Positions 32,720 through 41,955 of a DNA stretch of 64,000 bases are shown in pieces. The position numbers and the translations under genes are program-made. A model generated the notes under the pieces. It was not told the origin of the DNA. It saw only the letters and a list, made by a program, of their open reading frames with translations, and searched no databases. The number at the start of each line of letters is the position of its first letter. Position 1 is the stretch's first letter. The stretch is taken from contig JAIBCB010000002.1 of the NCBI GenBank assembly GCA_019694355.1, forward strand, positions 248,001 to 312,000, read 5' to 3'. Source of the stretch: Pyrinomonadaceae bacterium (lineage in GTDB: Bacteria; Acidobacteriota; Blastocatellia; Pyrinomonadales; Pyrinomonadaceae).

Positions 32720-32881
32720 CTCGCGGGCCCCTGCAAAGCTGGCCGCCCGCTCACGCCGTCGGTATTGACGAATAACCACCCGCTACCGCAGGTGGTACTG
32801 ACAGCATTGCTCACGCAGTGGTTCTGACAAGCTCAATCCCGACATTCATCGAAGAGAAGAAATGAGGATTGCGTGGGAGGT
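32720..32881. other. Non-coding spacer between Rhs relic and Fic operator array
   Basis: No gene is seen. There is a hairpin around 32776-32797 (ACCACCCGC .. GCAGGTGGT with a short loop). The remainder resembles degraded coding sequence but gives no recognisable protein. Confidence 0.4.
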
Positions 32882-33016
32882 AAGGTTACTTTTCGGTGAT
32901 GGAAGTTACCTTATAGTGTATTAAGGTTACTTTTCATAGCCTAAAGTAACCTTAAGATGTGCTAAGATTACTTTTCACGGCCTAAAGTAGCCTTAAGGCA
33001 GCATCAGGTTACTTTC
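32882..33016. promoter_or_regulatory. Operator-like array of AAGGTTACTTTTC sites ahead of the second Fic gene
   Basis: Seven sites in alternating orientation: AAGGTTACTTTTC at 32882-32894 and 32923-32935, AAGATTACTTTTC at 32964-32976, CAGGTTACTTTC at 33005-33016, and inverted AAGTTACCTT at 32903-32912, AAAGTAACCTT at 32943-32953 and AAAGTAGCCTT at 32984-32994. Spacing is regular at about 20 bp, two helical turns, so all sites face the same side of the DNA. The array ends 33 nt before the Fic start. The motif is unrelated to that of the first Fic gene. Confidence 0.8.
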
Positions 33017-33049
33017 GTCGCTTGATTTTGCCCTTGATCGGGAGGAAGG

Positions 33050-34207
33050 ATGGAATCAGATACACCATCACAAGAATTTCTTGAAGACTTTCAAGCCGGC
33101 CGCTATCAAGCCGGATATTCATATCGATATTTTGTCCCGAATGCCATCGATCAGAACTGGACATGGAAGGACGCGCAGATAAATACGATGCTTCAGGCTA
33201 CATCACTGCGGTTGGGTGAACTAAATTCGTACGCCCGTCTAGTGCCGAGCGTCCATCTTTTTACGCTTCTCTACGTTATGAGTGAGGCTGTTGTTTCGAG
33301 CCGAATCGAAGGAACGGCGACGACGATGGATGAAGCCCTGCTACCATTTGAGGAGATCCAGATCGAGAGACGTGATGACTGGAAGGAGGTTCAGAATTAC
33401 AGTTCGGCCTTGGCGTTCGCGATCGCAGAGCTTAAGACGCTGCCAATATCATCAAGGCTGCTTCGGGCAACTCACGCAAAGCTGATGGACGGTGCCCGCG
33501 GAGAGAATAAGGGGCCGGGCGAATTTCGACGAAGTCAGAATTGGATCGGCGGTTCGAATCCGGGAAATGCAGCATTCGTTCCACCGGATCATCTTCTCGT
33601 TCCGGAGTTGATGGGCGATCTCGAAAAGTTTCTGAACAATACTCAGATCAACTTACCGACGCTCGTAAAGGCCGGCATGGCACACTATCAGTTCGAAACG
33701 ATACATCCGTTTCTTGATGGTAATGGGCGTATTGGCCGCCTGTTGATCGCGTTGTACCTTGCGTCTGAAAAGATCCTCGACCTGCCGCTGCTTCATATTT
33801 CAAGCTACTTCGAGAAAGATCGCTTTTTGTATTATCAAAAGCTCACGCAGGTTCGAGAATCGAACGATATGCTCGGATGGCTAAAATACTTTCTTGAAGG
33901 CGTCGAGCAGGCTGCAACACGCTCGCGTGATACGCTTACGACCGTCCTAAAGCTAAAGGCGGAAATGGAGGCTGAAGTAAAGGAACGCTATCGATCAAGA
34001 GCGACGACTGCCCTAGCCTTTCTGGACAAGATCTTTGAATCTCCGGTGATGCGCCGAGACGATGTCCAGGCTTGGGTCTCTTTGAGCAAAAGAGCGTCAA
34101 ATAGTTTGGTGAACGCGTTTGTCAGCGACGGCTACCTACGGGAAGTGACCGGGAAGCCGCGAAATCAGGTATTTATCTTTGACAGACTAGTGAGGCTTTT
34201 TAGTTGA
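33050..34207 (+). CDS. Second Fic-family protein with inhibitory motif and C-terminal winged helix
   Basis: 385 residues, ATG at 33050 with GGAGG 4 nt upstream. The inhibitory motif S-x3-E-G is Ser83-Glu87-Gly88 in VVSSRIEGTATT, and the catalytic loop HPFLDGNGRIGR is at 219-230, fully canonical. The C-terminal ~100 residues are helical with a winged-helix-like end (VQAWVSLSKRASNSLVNAF). Domain layout equals that of the protein at 27655, but sequence identity is modest, so they are paralogues or separate arrivals, not a recent duplication. It should AMPylate a target when de-inhibited. The upstream array of seven sites suggests tight self-regulation. Confidence 0.9.
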   Translation: MESDTPSQEFLEDFQAGRYQAGYSYRYFVPNAIDQNWTWKDAQINTMLQATSLRLGELNSYARLVPSVHLFTLLYVMSEAVVSSRIEGTATTMDEALLPFEEIQIERRDDWKEVQNYSSALAFAIAELKTLPISSRLLRATHAKLMDGARGENKGPGEFRRSQNWIGGSNPGNAAFVPPDHLLVPELMGDLEKFLNNTQINLPTLVKAGMAHYQFETIHPFLDGNGRIGRLLIALYLASEKILDLPLLHISSYFEKDRFLYYQKLTQVRESNDMLGWLKYFLEGVEQAATRSRDTLTTVLKLKAEMEAEVKERYRSRATTALAFLDKIFESPVMRRDDVQAWVSLSKRASNSLVNAFVSDGYLREVTGKPRNQVFIFDRLVRLFS

Positions 34208-34285
34208 TTAGTTGTCGGCCTCAAGCAGACGGGTCTGAACGCGAGGCCTAGACGCGTGTTTCACACCCGTCCAGGGGTGTTTTGC

Positions 34286-35404
34286 TTACGCGGCCTGCGT
34301 GCAGACCGTGTGGTGGACGGTGAGTTTCTTGATTAGGTCGTGGTTTATATCGAAGCCGATGCCTGGGGTTTCGGGGGCGGTGATGGTGCCGTTTGGTGAA
34401 ACGATGACCTCGGGCGAGATGATGTCTTCGTGCCAATAGCGTTTTGATGCGGAGATGTCGCCGGGCATCGTGTAGCCGGCGAGTGTCGAGATCGCGATGT
34501 TGTGTGCACGCCCGATGCCGGATTCGAGCATACCGCCGCACCAGACGGGAATGTTGTTCTCGCGGCACACCTTCTCGACCTTTTTTGATTCGGTGTGGCC
34601 GCCGACGCGGCCATTCTTTAGGTTGATGATGCGGCCTGAGGCGAGTTCGATCGCCTTGCGTGCATCTTCGGCGGACTTTATCGGTTCGTCGAGACAGATG
34701 GGCGTCGCGATCTGCGATTGAAGCTTTGCATGATCGACGATATCGTCGTGGGCGAGCGGCTGTTCGAGCATCATCAAATCGAATTCGTCGAAGCTCTTTA
34801 GCCTGTCGATATCCGCGAGCGTGTAGGCCGAATTCGCGTCGGCCATCAGCGGAATTTCGGGAAACTCACGCCGCACTTCCTTTAGCACTTCGTAGTCCCA
34901 ACTCGGGCTGATCTTGATCTTGATGCGCTTATAACCGGCCTCGACCTCTGTGCAGATCTTTTCAAGAAGCTGCGGAATGTTGTCCTGAATTCCGATCGAA
35001 ACGCCGGATTCGATCGTCTTATTCACACCGCCGAGATGCCGCCAGAGCGGCACGCCGTTCCGCTTTGCTTCGAGATCCCAACAGGCGGTCTCGATGCCGG
35101 ACTTTGCCATTCGATTGCCGCGTGCCCAAGACATCAACGCGGAAATATCAGCGGCCGACGTAACGTCACGGCCGAGCGCCATCGGTGCGAGGACCTTTTC
35201 GATCGTCGCCCACGCGGAACCTGTCCATTCTTCGGAATAGCCGGGAGACTCGCCGCAGGTAACCTCGCCCCAGCCTTGTGCACCGTCCGAGTCGGTTACG
35301 CGGACAAGGATGATATTTCGTTCGTACGTACGGCCAAAGCTCGTCTCGAAAAAATGCACGAGCGGCATCTTTATCTCGACGAGCTTTATCTCGGTGATCT
35401 TCAT
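34286..35404 (-). CDS. menC: o-Succinylbenzoate synthase
   Basis: 372 residues of the enolase superfamily. Marks: N-terminal capping domain with VHFFETSFGRTYERN, the catalytic lysine pair in KRIKIKISP, metal ligands in MADANSAYT (Asp), MLEQPLAHDD (Glu) and CLDEPIKS (Asp), and the second lysine in INLKNGRVGGHTES; GGMLESGIGRAHN follows. The length and the LEQPL/GGMLESGIGR motifs match the MenC/N-acylamino-acid racemase branch. In menaquinone synthesis it dehydrates SHCHC to o-succinylbenzoate; some homologues also racemise N-acyl amino acids. It starts 11 nt after the VWA gene stop on the same strand. No other men genes are in the window. Confidence 0.85.
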   Translation of the reverse strand: MKITEIKLVEIKMPLVHFFETSFGRTYERNIILVRVTDSDGAQGWGEVTCGESPGYSEEWTGSAWATIEKVLAPMALGRDVTSAADISALMSWARGNRMAKSGIETACWDLEAKRNGVPLWRHLGGVNKTIESGVSIGIQDNIPQLLEKICTEVEAGYKRIKIKISPSWDYEVLKEVRREFPEIPLMADANSAYTLADIDRLKSFDEFDLMMLEQPLAHDDIVDHAKLQSQIATPICLDEPIKSAEDARKAIELASGRIINLKNGRVGGHTESKKVEKVCRENNIPVWCGGMLESGIGRAHNIAISTLAGYTMPGDISASKRYWHEDIISPEVIVSPNGTITAPETPGIGFDINHDLIKKLTVHHTVCTQAA

Positions 35405-35415
35405 TAAAGAAGATT

Positions 35416-37512
35416 CTACTCTGTCACGCTGAATTGTACATACTGCAACGCGGTCGAGTTCTTCGCCTTTGCGAGGGAATCCGTGACGGCGATCTCCATC
35501 ACGTAATCACCGGCGGCAAGTTTGCTGCCGAGACTGATGGTTCCCATAAAAGCGACGGAGTTCGCGGGCTGGCCGCCCTGCGAGATCGCCTGCGGCTTGC
35601 CTTCGAAGATGAGTTTTCCATCGCGGAAAACGCGGAGCTTGGAAGTAAGGTTCGTCTGGCCGGCGTTCGCGGTCTTCGCGTTGAAAACGACACTGCCGTA
35701 GTCGATATGCGACCCCGGTTTGAACTCACGGATCGCGGTCGCGGCGAGCGGATTCGCACCGGACTTGGCCCCTGCCGAATCAAGGACCACGCCGGAAAGC
35801 GTAAGACGGGCCTTTTTCAGGTCGGGAACTTCGATGAACTGGCTTGCAGAACCGATCTTGTTCAGGCCCTTGTCCCGTATCGCAACTCGGAGCTGATATG
35901 GACCGGGTTTCTCGATCGGGAAAAGGAAATCATAAACAAAACCCGAGGAACGCAGCTTCTCGTAGTTCTCGGGCGTGAGAGCGATCGTGTATGCCTTCTG
36001 CTGTTTTGCGGCGACGCGCCCGTTCTCTGTAAAGGCATAGGCAAAGACATCTAAGGCCGCTTTCATCCTGCCGTCAGCCTGTTTCTTGAAATCAAGATCG
36101 GCGATGTTCATATGCAGGAGCGAGCGGACATACGCTCCGTGTTTCTGATCGTAATTGTAGATCGCGTTGAAATGGATCGGTATCTCGCTCTCAGCGAACG
36201 GTGATGTGACCGCATCAACGATGCGTTGGTCGGGGTCCGCATTGCGGTTCTCGGAGAGCTGTTTATCGCCGACGTTGAAATAGCCGCGGCGATAGCGGAT
36301 GTTCGCTCCCGGACGCGAGACCTTTATCTCGATCTTGTTGAAGCGGAGTTTCTGCGGGTCAAATGCCGCATCATCGGGCTCGTACGCGACAAGATAATAG
36401 CTCTGATCGTCGAGGATCTTGCGAATCCCTTTCGACAGGTTATTGTTGTTTACGATCGCAAAGCCGCCCGTTTCCTCGGCGAGATATCGGAGACCGTCCT
36501 GCGTGTCGCGAAGGTCGGCCGTACGGCTCTCGACCTCCTTGTCACGATCTTCCTGTGTCCAATAAAGCGTGTTGTCGCGGGCCTCGAGCATCGGGACCTG
36601 AAGGCCTCTTGGGTCGAGCGTATAGACAACGACGGCCGCACGATTCGCCGAATCCGTTACCATTCGGACGGCGTCAACAATGCGAGTGGACGAAAGATTG
36701 CCGCCTTCGTCGCGTGTAAAAAGACGGAAGCCTTCGGAGAGCATCAGAACGGACTTGCGTCCCGGCAGGTCGCGCATACCGCGGATGACGTAGTTAAGGG
36801 CGCCCAGCGAACCGGTCGCAAAGATATTCTCGCGGTATTCGGCATTCGCCCTGTTGATATCCTCGAGCGAAGTCTCTTCGCCGGTCCCGGGATCTACGCT
36901 CTGGCCAAAAGGAAATTTCGGCTCAACGGGATTGAATGTGCCGATGCGGCCGTTGCCGAGAGCGTTCCAATGAATACGGTCAATGGCCGCATAGAGTTGG
37001 CGTTTGTCGCTCGTGAACTGCTGGAGAGCGCCCATTGCTCCGCCGCTTCTTACGATCGCGACAAGATCGCCGTCCTGCATCTGGGTATCGACAAACCGAC
37101 GCAGCGTCTGCCGAACGAAATCCGTACTCTCGAACGACAGTGTAAGGTCGTCAACGACGATGGCGATCGCACGCCGAACTTCGTTCGCCTTCAGCTTTCG
37201 GCCGGGCAGGATCGTCGTGGTTCGGGAACTCGATGTGCTTACGGGCACCGCAGCCGGTTCGCCTGCGATGAACGAAAGGCCCGAGACCTTTCGCTCCTTT
37301 CCATTCTCAAAAACTCGTATCTCATCGGGCCGCAGATCTGTGATCGGACGGCCATCTTTGCCGGTAACGCTTACATCGAATTGGACGAGTGAGGTTGATA
37401 TCTTAACGACGTCCTCCGGCGTCGATGACGGGACGGGTGTGGGCACGTCCTGGGCCGCAGCCAAGACCGCAAACAATGCGGTCACCAAAATGGTTAGCAA
37501 TGTTCTATACAT
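35416..37512 (-). CDS. Secreted protein with VWFA-related Acidobacterial domain
   Basis: 698 residues from the ATG at 37512, which begins a signal peptide (MYRTLLTILVTALFAVLAAAQ); the longer frame from a GTG at 37557 lacks one at its end. Residues ~30-80 form the typical leader block of the family (STSLVQFDVSVTGKDGRPIT, DEIRVFENGKERKV). The VWA domain (~105-390) has an MIDAS-like IAIVVDDLTLSFES and LPGRKSVLMLSEGFRLF. The C-terminal half is beta-rich. Such proteins are abundant and secreted in Acidobacteriota; the function is unknown, perhaps adhesion or complex assembly. No Shine-Dalgarno sequence is seen. menC follows within 11 nt. Confidence 0.85.
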   Translation of the reverse strand: MYRTLLTILVTALFAVLAAAQDVPTPVPSSTPEDVVKISTSLVQFDVSVTGKDGRPITDLRPDEIRVFENGKERKVSGLSFIAGEPAAVPVSTSSSRTTTILPGRKLKANEVRRAIAIVVDDLTLSFESTDFVRQTLRRFVDTQMQDGDLVAIVRSGGAMGALQQFTSDKRQLYAAIDRIHWNALGNGRIGTFNPVEPKFPFGQSVDPGTGEETSLEDINRANAEYRENIFATGSLGALNYVIRGMRDLPGRKSVLMLSEGFRLFTRDEGGNLSSTRIVDAVRMVTDSANRAAVVVYTLDPRGLQVPMLEARDNTLYWTQEDRDKEVESRTADLRDTQDGLRYLAEETGGFAIVNNNNLSKGIRKILDDQSYYLVAYEPDDAAFDPQKLRFNKIEIKVSRPGANIRYRRGYFNVGDKQLSENRNADPDQRIVDAVTSPFAESEIPIHFNAIYNYDQKHGAYVRSLLHMNIADLDFKKQADGRMKAALDVFAYAFTENGRVAAKQQKAYTIALTPENYEKLRSSGFVYDFLFPIEKPGPYQLRVAIRDKGLNKIGSASQFIEVPDLKKARLTLSGVVLDSAGAKSGANPLAATAIREFKPGSHIDYGSVVFNAKTANAGQTNLTSKLRVFRDGKLIFEGKPQAISQGGQPANSVAFMGTISLGSKLAAGDYVMEIAVTDSLAKAKNSTALQYVQFSVTE

Positions 37513-37621
37513 ATTGTTAGAGGAGGAGAGTTTTTGGTTTCTGCTAATATATATCACAACTTTGTCCCACCGCGTTAAAAAAATACGCCGATGAGCCTAT
37601 TCTGAACGATTTTTGAGTTTT

Positions 37622-39922
37622 ATGCTTTCTAAACTTGCTTCTTTTGCCGCTTCTTGTCTTTTTTTGACCGTTTTCTTTACCGTCGGATGTTCCGCACAGC
37701 AATCGGAAGAGCAGGCGCTCGAGAGTCTGCGTGCGATCACGGCCGCGGGCAAGACGCCATCGGAAGCGATGGTGTCGCAGCTTGAAACGCGTTTTAGGGG
37801 CAAGCGGACCGGCGCGTTGGCAAAGCTGCTGCACGCGAAGATCAGGTTCGACGCGGGCGACTTTGACGGCGCCGCGAAATTGCTCGATTCGAACGAATTC
37901 GGACGACTTACGAAGGTCGGCGGATACGCTCTGCTCTTGCGCGGGAATGCACTTGCGGCCGCGAACCGTCCGGCCGATGCGGCGAAGGTTTACGAAGATC
38001 TCTTCAAGGAATATCCGACCTCGATACGCGTACGCGAGGCAAAGATCGCGTGGGCAAAGGCAGCGACCGCTTCGGGTCGTGCGGTCGAGGTCCCGCCGAT
38101 GCTCATCGAACTTATCGAGAAAAATGACGGCGATGCGCTGCTTGCCGCAGCAAAAGCTTACGAAGCCCAGAATTCGATCGTCGAGGCTCGTAGATACTAT
38201 CGGCGTACTTACTTTTTTGCCGCGGGAAGCGATGCCGCAAAGACCGCGGCATCCGCATTGACCACAGCGGGCGAATCGCTCGATCCGCAGAGCGGCGATG
38301 AGCAGTTTGCAAGAGCCGATAGACTTCTCGTTGCGAATCAGTTCTCGGACGCCGCGAATGAGTTCAAAACGCTCGAAGCGAAGTTCCCGCAAGCGTTGAC
38401 ACCCGACGTGCGGCTTCGATCGCTGACCGCGTATGCTTTGGCGGGAAGGATGGCAGATGCACGGGCGGCATTCAACGCCATTCCGGCGAACGCAAATGTG
38501 CGTGAGGCCGCATATCGTGAACTTGCCCTCGGGTATGCAAAGGCACGTATGTGGCCGGACGCACGGGCACTTATGGACGAGATGCGTGCAAAGTTTCCGC
38601 AGGGAAAACTCGTGCCGAAAACTTTCGTCGAACTCGGTGAGGCCGCCGAAAAAGTAAAGGACAGGACGCAGGCGAATTACTTTTACACAACGGTCGTCTC
38701 GGTATTCCCGAATTCGATCGAGGTTGCAGATGCTCAGTTCGGTGCGGCGTGGGACAAACACGAATCGGGCAATTTTGCGATCTCTTCGCGGATGCTGATC
38801 GAACATCTCGCGCGTTATGCCGACAAGGACACGGACAATCGCGGGCAAGCCGGATATTGGTCGGCACGCGATTCTGAACGTGCAGGGAACGCGGCTGACG
38901 CATGCGTGCTTTATGACGCTACGGCGTATAGATATGGTGCGAATTGGTACGGCTATCTGGCGCTCGACCGCCTTACTTCGATGAAAGGCCGCGGGCTTTG
39001 TAAGGGAAACGAGAGCGTGAGCGAAGAAGTTCGAAAGGCCGCGGCAAACCTGCGGACAGTTACGGTCGCACGCGAAACCGCCGGCCCGAACGAGATCGAA
39101 CGCACCGTAAAGAGCGACGAACTCTCGATCGTCGGGCTTTTTGATTGGGCCATCGACGAGCTGAACGAGGCACGCAAAACTGCTCCGACAAGCCCGAAAG
39201 TAAACCTCGCTCTTGCCCGCCATTTTCGAATGAAAGGCGACAACGTTTCGGCCCTCGTGGCGATGCAGAAAAGCTATCCGGATTACGCGCAGATGTTCCC
39301 CGAGGAGATGGACAAAGAGGCGTGGAGCTTCTTTTATCCGCTCACGAATTGGGACGAGATCAAGCGTTGGGCGTCCGCACGCGGCCTCGATAAATATCAG
39401 GTTGCGGGATTTATCCGGCAGGAAACGGTCTTTGAACCGCGTGCGCGTTCGGGCGCGAATGCCTACGGGCTGATGCAGCTTCTGCTGCCGACGGCAAAAG
39501 GAGTTGCACGCCGGAACGACGCGTCAGAAATGCCGACATCGGCCGAAGATCTATATCAGCCGTCGCTGAACATCGAACTCGGAACGGGATTCTTGAAAGA
39601 GCTGTTCGCGAAATTCGGCCGCGTTGAATATGTAGCCGTTGCGTACAACGCGGGGCCGGGACGCGTACCGCAATGGCGTGCGATGCTTCCGCCCGAGATC
39701 GACGATTTCGTCGAAGAGATCCCGTTCAAAGAAACGAAGAAATACGTACAGGGCATCATCCGAAACACCGCCCAATACCGCCGCCTCTACGACGACAACG
39801 GCAACTTCAAATCGAACGTCGGCACACGCCCCTTGCGCGGCGAGATCGATTCAAGATCTCAGGAACAGCTCACCGCCGAGTTCCCGGAAGTGAAACTTGT
39901 CGCGCCGAATTCAGGAGAATAA
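37622..39922 (+). CDS. Soluble lytic murein transglycosylase, Slt70-like
   Basis: 766 residues from the ATG at 37622, starting a lipoprotein-type signal with VGCSAQQ. Residues ~30-560 are a long superhelix of TPR-like helical pairs, the ring of Slt70. Residues ~590-740 are the SLT catalytic domain: catalytic glutamate in GFIRQETVFEPRARS, the NAYGLMQLLLPTA motif, and VAVAYNAGPGRVPQW. Cleaves peptidoglycan glycan strands exolytically in the periplasm. It is divergent from the VWA gene (109 nt between starts). The reverse strand of its first two thirds carries a long spurious frame. Confidence 0.9.
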   Translation: MLSKLASFAASCLFLTVFFTVGCSAQQSEEQALESLRAITAAGKTPSEAMVSQLETRFRGKRTGALAKLLHAKIRFDAGDFDGAAKLLDSNEFGRLTKVGGYALLLRGNALAAANRPADAAKVYEDLFKEYPTSIRVREAKIAWAKAATASGRAVEVPPMLIELIEKNDGDALLAAAKAYEAQNSIVEARRYYRRTYFFAAGSDAAKTAASALTTAGESLDPQSGDEQFARADRLLVANQFSDAANEFKTLEAKFPQALTPDVRLRSLTAYALAGRMADARAAFNAIPANANVREAAYRELALGYAKARMWPDARALMDEMRAKFPQGKLVPKTFVELGEAAEKVKDRTQANYFYTTVVSVFPNSIEVADAQFGAAWDKHESGNFAISSRMLIEHLARYADKDTDNRGQAGYWSARDSERAGNAADACVLYDATAYRYGANWYGYLALDRLTSMKGRGLCKGNESVSEEVRKAAANLRTVTVARETAGPNEIERTVKSDELSIVGLFDWAIDELNEARKTAPTSPKVNLALARHFRMKGDNVSALVAMQKSYPDYAQMFPEEMDKEAWSFFYPLTNWDEIKRWASARGLDKYQVAGFIRQETVFEPRARSGANAYGLMQLLLPTAKGVARRNDASEMPTSAEDLYQPSLNIELGTGFLKELFAKFGRVEYVAVAYNAGPGRVPQWRAMLPPEIDDFVEEIPFKETKKYVQGIIRNTAQYRRLYDDNGNFKSNVGTRPLRGEIDSRSQEQLTAEFPEVKLVAPNSGE

Positions 39923-39966
39923 TATTATTTGAATTATGGCTTCGACGCGATGCTGATGGAGAGAGA

Positions 39967-40056
39967 ATGAAAAAAGGGCATACGATAACAACAGAGGAGT
40001 TGGATGAGAAATTCGATAACGGCGAGGACGTTCGGAGTATTTTGACTGGTCAATAG
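39967..40056 (+). CDS. Very short antitoxin-like peptide ahead of the DUF262 gene
   Basis: 29 residues: a frame beginning MKKGHTITTEELDEKFDNGE and ending in GQ, with GGAGAGAG just upstream of the ATG. The start resembles the N-terminal segment of small CopG/BrnA-like antitoxins (TxEELDxxFDxGED), whose DNA-binding part should follow but does not. It may be a truncated antitoxin or a genuine micro-protein. It precedes the DUF262/HNH gene by about 125 nt. Confidence 0.4.
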   Translation: MKKGHTITTEELDEKFDNGEDVRSILTGQ

Positions 40057-40181
40057 CTCGACACCTGAATCAGGAACTGGAAGGGTCTCCCACAGCGCTA
40101 CTGCTGACAATAAACTAGAAGGAGAAATAAGAGAGTTTTTTGTTCGGAAAATTTGACGGGCTCAGACACTATCGATTTCAT

Positions 40182-41924
40182 ATGAGCATATTCGAAGATA
40201 CTAATCCACGGGAACTGAAAGAGTTATTGGCCGATATCCATGGCCGAAATATGGTGCTCCCGGATTTTCAAAGAGACTTTGTTTGGGATCCGGCCGCAAC
40301 GCAAGAACTGATTGTCTCTATCGCTAACAATTTTCCAGCCGGAAGTCTATTGCGTGTTCGGGACACGAGGGGTATGTATTTCGCACCGCGGGAATTCCAA
40401 GGGGCACCGGCCTTAGATGGCTCAAGGCATACGTTCTTAGTACTCGACGGTCAGCAACGGCTCACATCGCTTTATCAAGCATTCTTCGGCGTTGGTGACC
40501 ACCGATACTATCTCGACCTCAAGAAGCTTCTCGATGGCGGAGAATTTGAAGACGCAATTTTTCATTTGAGAACGACTACCAAAAAGGTTAAAGCCTACGA
40601 CAACTTCGAAACACAGGCGAATGAGTACATCTTGCCTTTGAGTGAACTTAAAGATGGTTCCGGCGGGTTCAGTACGTGGGTCCGCAAGTTCGGACGACTC
40701 TATCCCGATAAGCGAGACCAATTTGAGGATGCGCTTGCAGAAAAGGAGATCGAGAAACGTTGGGTCCAACCGATCGATGACTACAAGTTCCCGGTTGTTA
40801 CTCTTGCGGAGACGACCACTGCAGAAGCTCTCTGCACAATTTTTGAAACCTTGAACCGGACCGGAGTCAAGCTGACGGTGTTCGAACTGCTCACTGCGCG
40901 ATTTTGGCCGAAGGGCGTGAAGCTTCGTGATCTTTGGGACCAGGCAAAGGCGGACTATCCGATAATCGACGAATTCGGTGTCGATGCTTATTACCTTCTT
41001 CAAGCAATTGCGCTCTGCAGCCGAACTGCACCGTCCTGCACAAAGAGCGATGTCCTCGCCCTTTCCGCGGACGACATCAATCAATGGTGGCCTCAAGTGG
41101 TCAAAGGTCTCGCCATCGGTCTAACAATCTTACGAGACGACTGCAAAGTGATGCTCCCCAAATGGCTTCCATATGGGCCAATGCTCATCACACTACCTGC
41201 AGTTTTGGCAAAAGCGGAAACCGCAGGGACGCCGGTCGCGGGAGCAAATCGCGAAAAGCTCAAACGCTGGTTTTGGTGTGCCGTGTTCGGGCAGAGCTAC
41301 GAACGGGCCGCAAATACTCAGGCCACCAAAGACTTTAGAGAACTGCTCGTTTGGTTTGGTGGAGGTGCTGAGCCTGAATCAGTCTCCGGCGTGCGGTTCG
41401 ATCCGGCCGCGTTGCGTGACGTAACTCCGAACCAGATCTCGCTTTATCGTGGAACGATCTGTCTGATCCTTGGAAACGGAGCACGCGATTTTCATACTCA
41501 GGCAGTAATCACAGCCAACTTGATGGCGCAGGAAGGCATCGACGATCACCATATATTCCCTGACAACTTTCTCAAGAAGAACGGCGTGGAATCCGCTCGT
41601 TCACGAAATTGCGTTCTAAATAGGACGTTGATCGACGCAAAGACCAACCGAACGATCAGCAATCGTGCACCATCGGACTACTTAAAAGAGATCAAGGACA
41701 CGCCCGGCTTCCCGTTTAACGAAGTACTCGATTCCCATCATCTCCCGGCCGGTGATGATTCGCCGTTCTGGTCGGACAACTTCGAAGCCTTCTTAGAGTT
41801 TCGGCTAGATCGACTCTGGAGGGAGATCAAACGTGTTACCGGAATCATCGAGGCTAGTGACCTCGAAGACGAAGGTGTTGATGCGGCTCCGGGCGTTTCG
41901 ACGGCAACCGATCACGCTCCCTGA
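40182..41924 (+). CDS. DUF262/ParB-like protein with C-terminal HNH motif (GmrSD-type restriction-like)
   Basis: 580 residues from the ATG at 40182; a TTG start at 40140 is possible, but DUF262 proteins usually begin exactly as here, with MSIFEDTNPRELKELLADI. The N-terminal DUF262 (GmrS-like) domain has LPDFQRDFVWD and the nucleotide-site motif LVLDGQQRLTSLYQA. Near residue 460, IDDHHIFPDNFLKKNG and following conserved asparagines form a DUF1524-type HNH nuclease site. GmrSD enzymes cut glucosylated phage DNA in an NTP-dependent way; single-gene relatives are defence candidates. The gene is flanked by repeats and an antitoxin-like peptide, in an accessory stretch between housekeeping genes. 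Confidence 0.82.
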   Translation: MSIFEDTNPRELKELLADIHGRNMVLPDFQRDFVWDPAATQELIVSIANNFPAGSLLRVRDTRGMYFAPREFQGAPALDGSRHTFLVLDGQQRLTSLYQAFFGVGDHRYYLDLKKLLDGGEFEDAIFHLRTTTKKVKAYDNFETQANEYILPLSELKDGSGGFSTWVRKFGRLYPDKRDQFEDALAEKEIEKRWVQPIDDYKFPVVTLAETTTAEALCTIFETLNRTGVKLTVFELLTARFWPKGVKLRDLWDQAKADYPIIDEFGVDAYYLLQAIALCSRTAPSCTKSDVLALSADDINQWWPQVVKGLAIGLTILRDDCKVMLPKWLPYGPMLITLPAVLAKAETAGTPVAGANREKLKRWFWCAVFGQSYERAANTQATKDFRELLVWFGGGAEPESVSGVRFDPAALRDVTPNQISLYRGTICLILGNGARDFHTQAVITANLMAQEGIDDHHIFPDNFLKKNGVESARSRNCVLNRTLIDAKTNRTISNRAPSDYLKEIKDTPGFPFNEVLDSHHLPAGDDSPFWSDNFEAFLEFRLDRLWREIKRVTGIIEASDLEDEGVDAAPGVSTATDHAP

Positions 41925-41955
41925 AGGGGAGCAACAACGCCGCCAAATTCAGATA

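Noticed and set aside
36226..37392. Long plus-strand frame (388 codons) opposite the VWA gene
   Set aside because: It is antisense to a secreted VWA protein with clear motifs. The translation shows no domain, signal or ribosome site.
37544..39223. Long minus-strand frame (559 codons) opposite the Slt70-like gene
   Set aside because: Arg/Cys-rich translation without motifs; mirror frame of a high-GC gene with a sure assignment.
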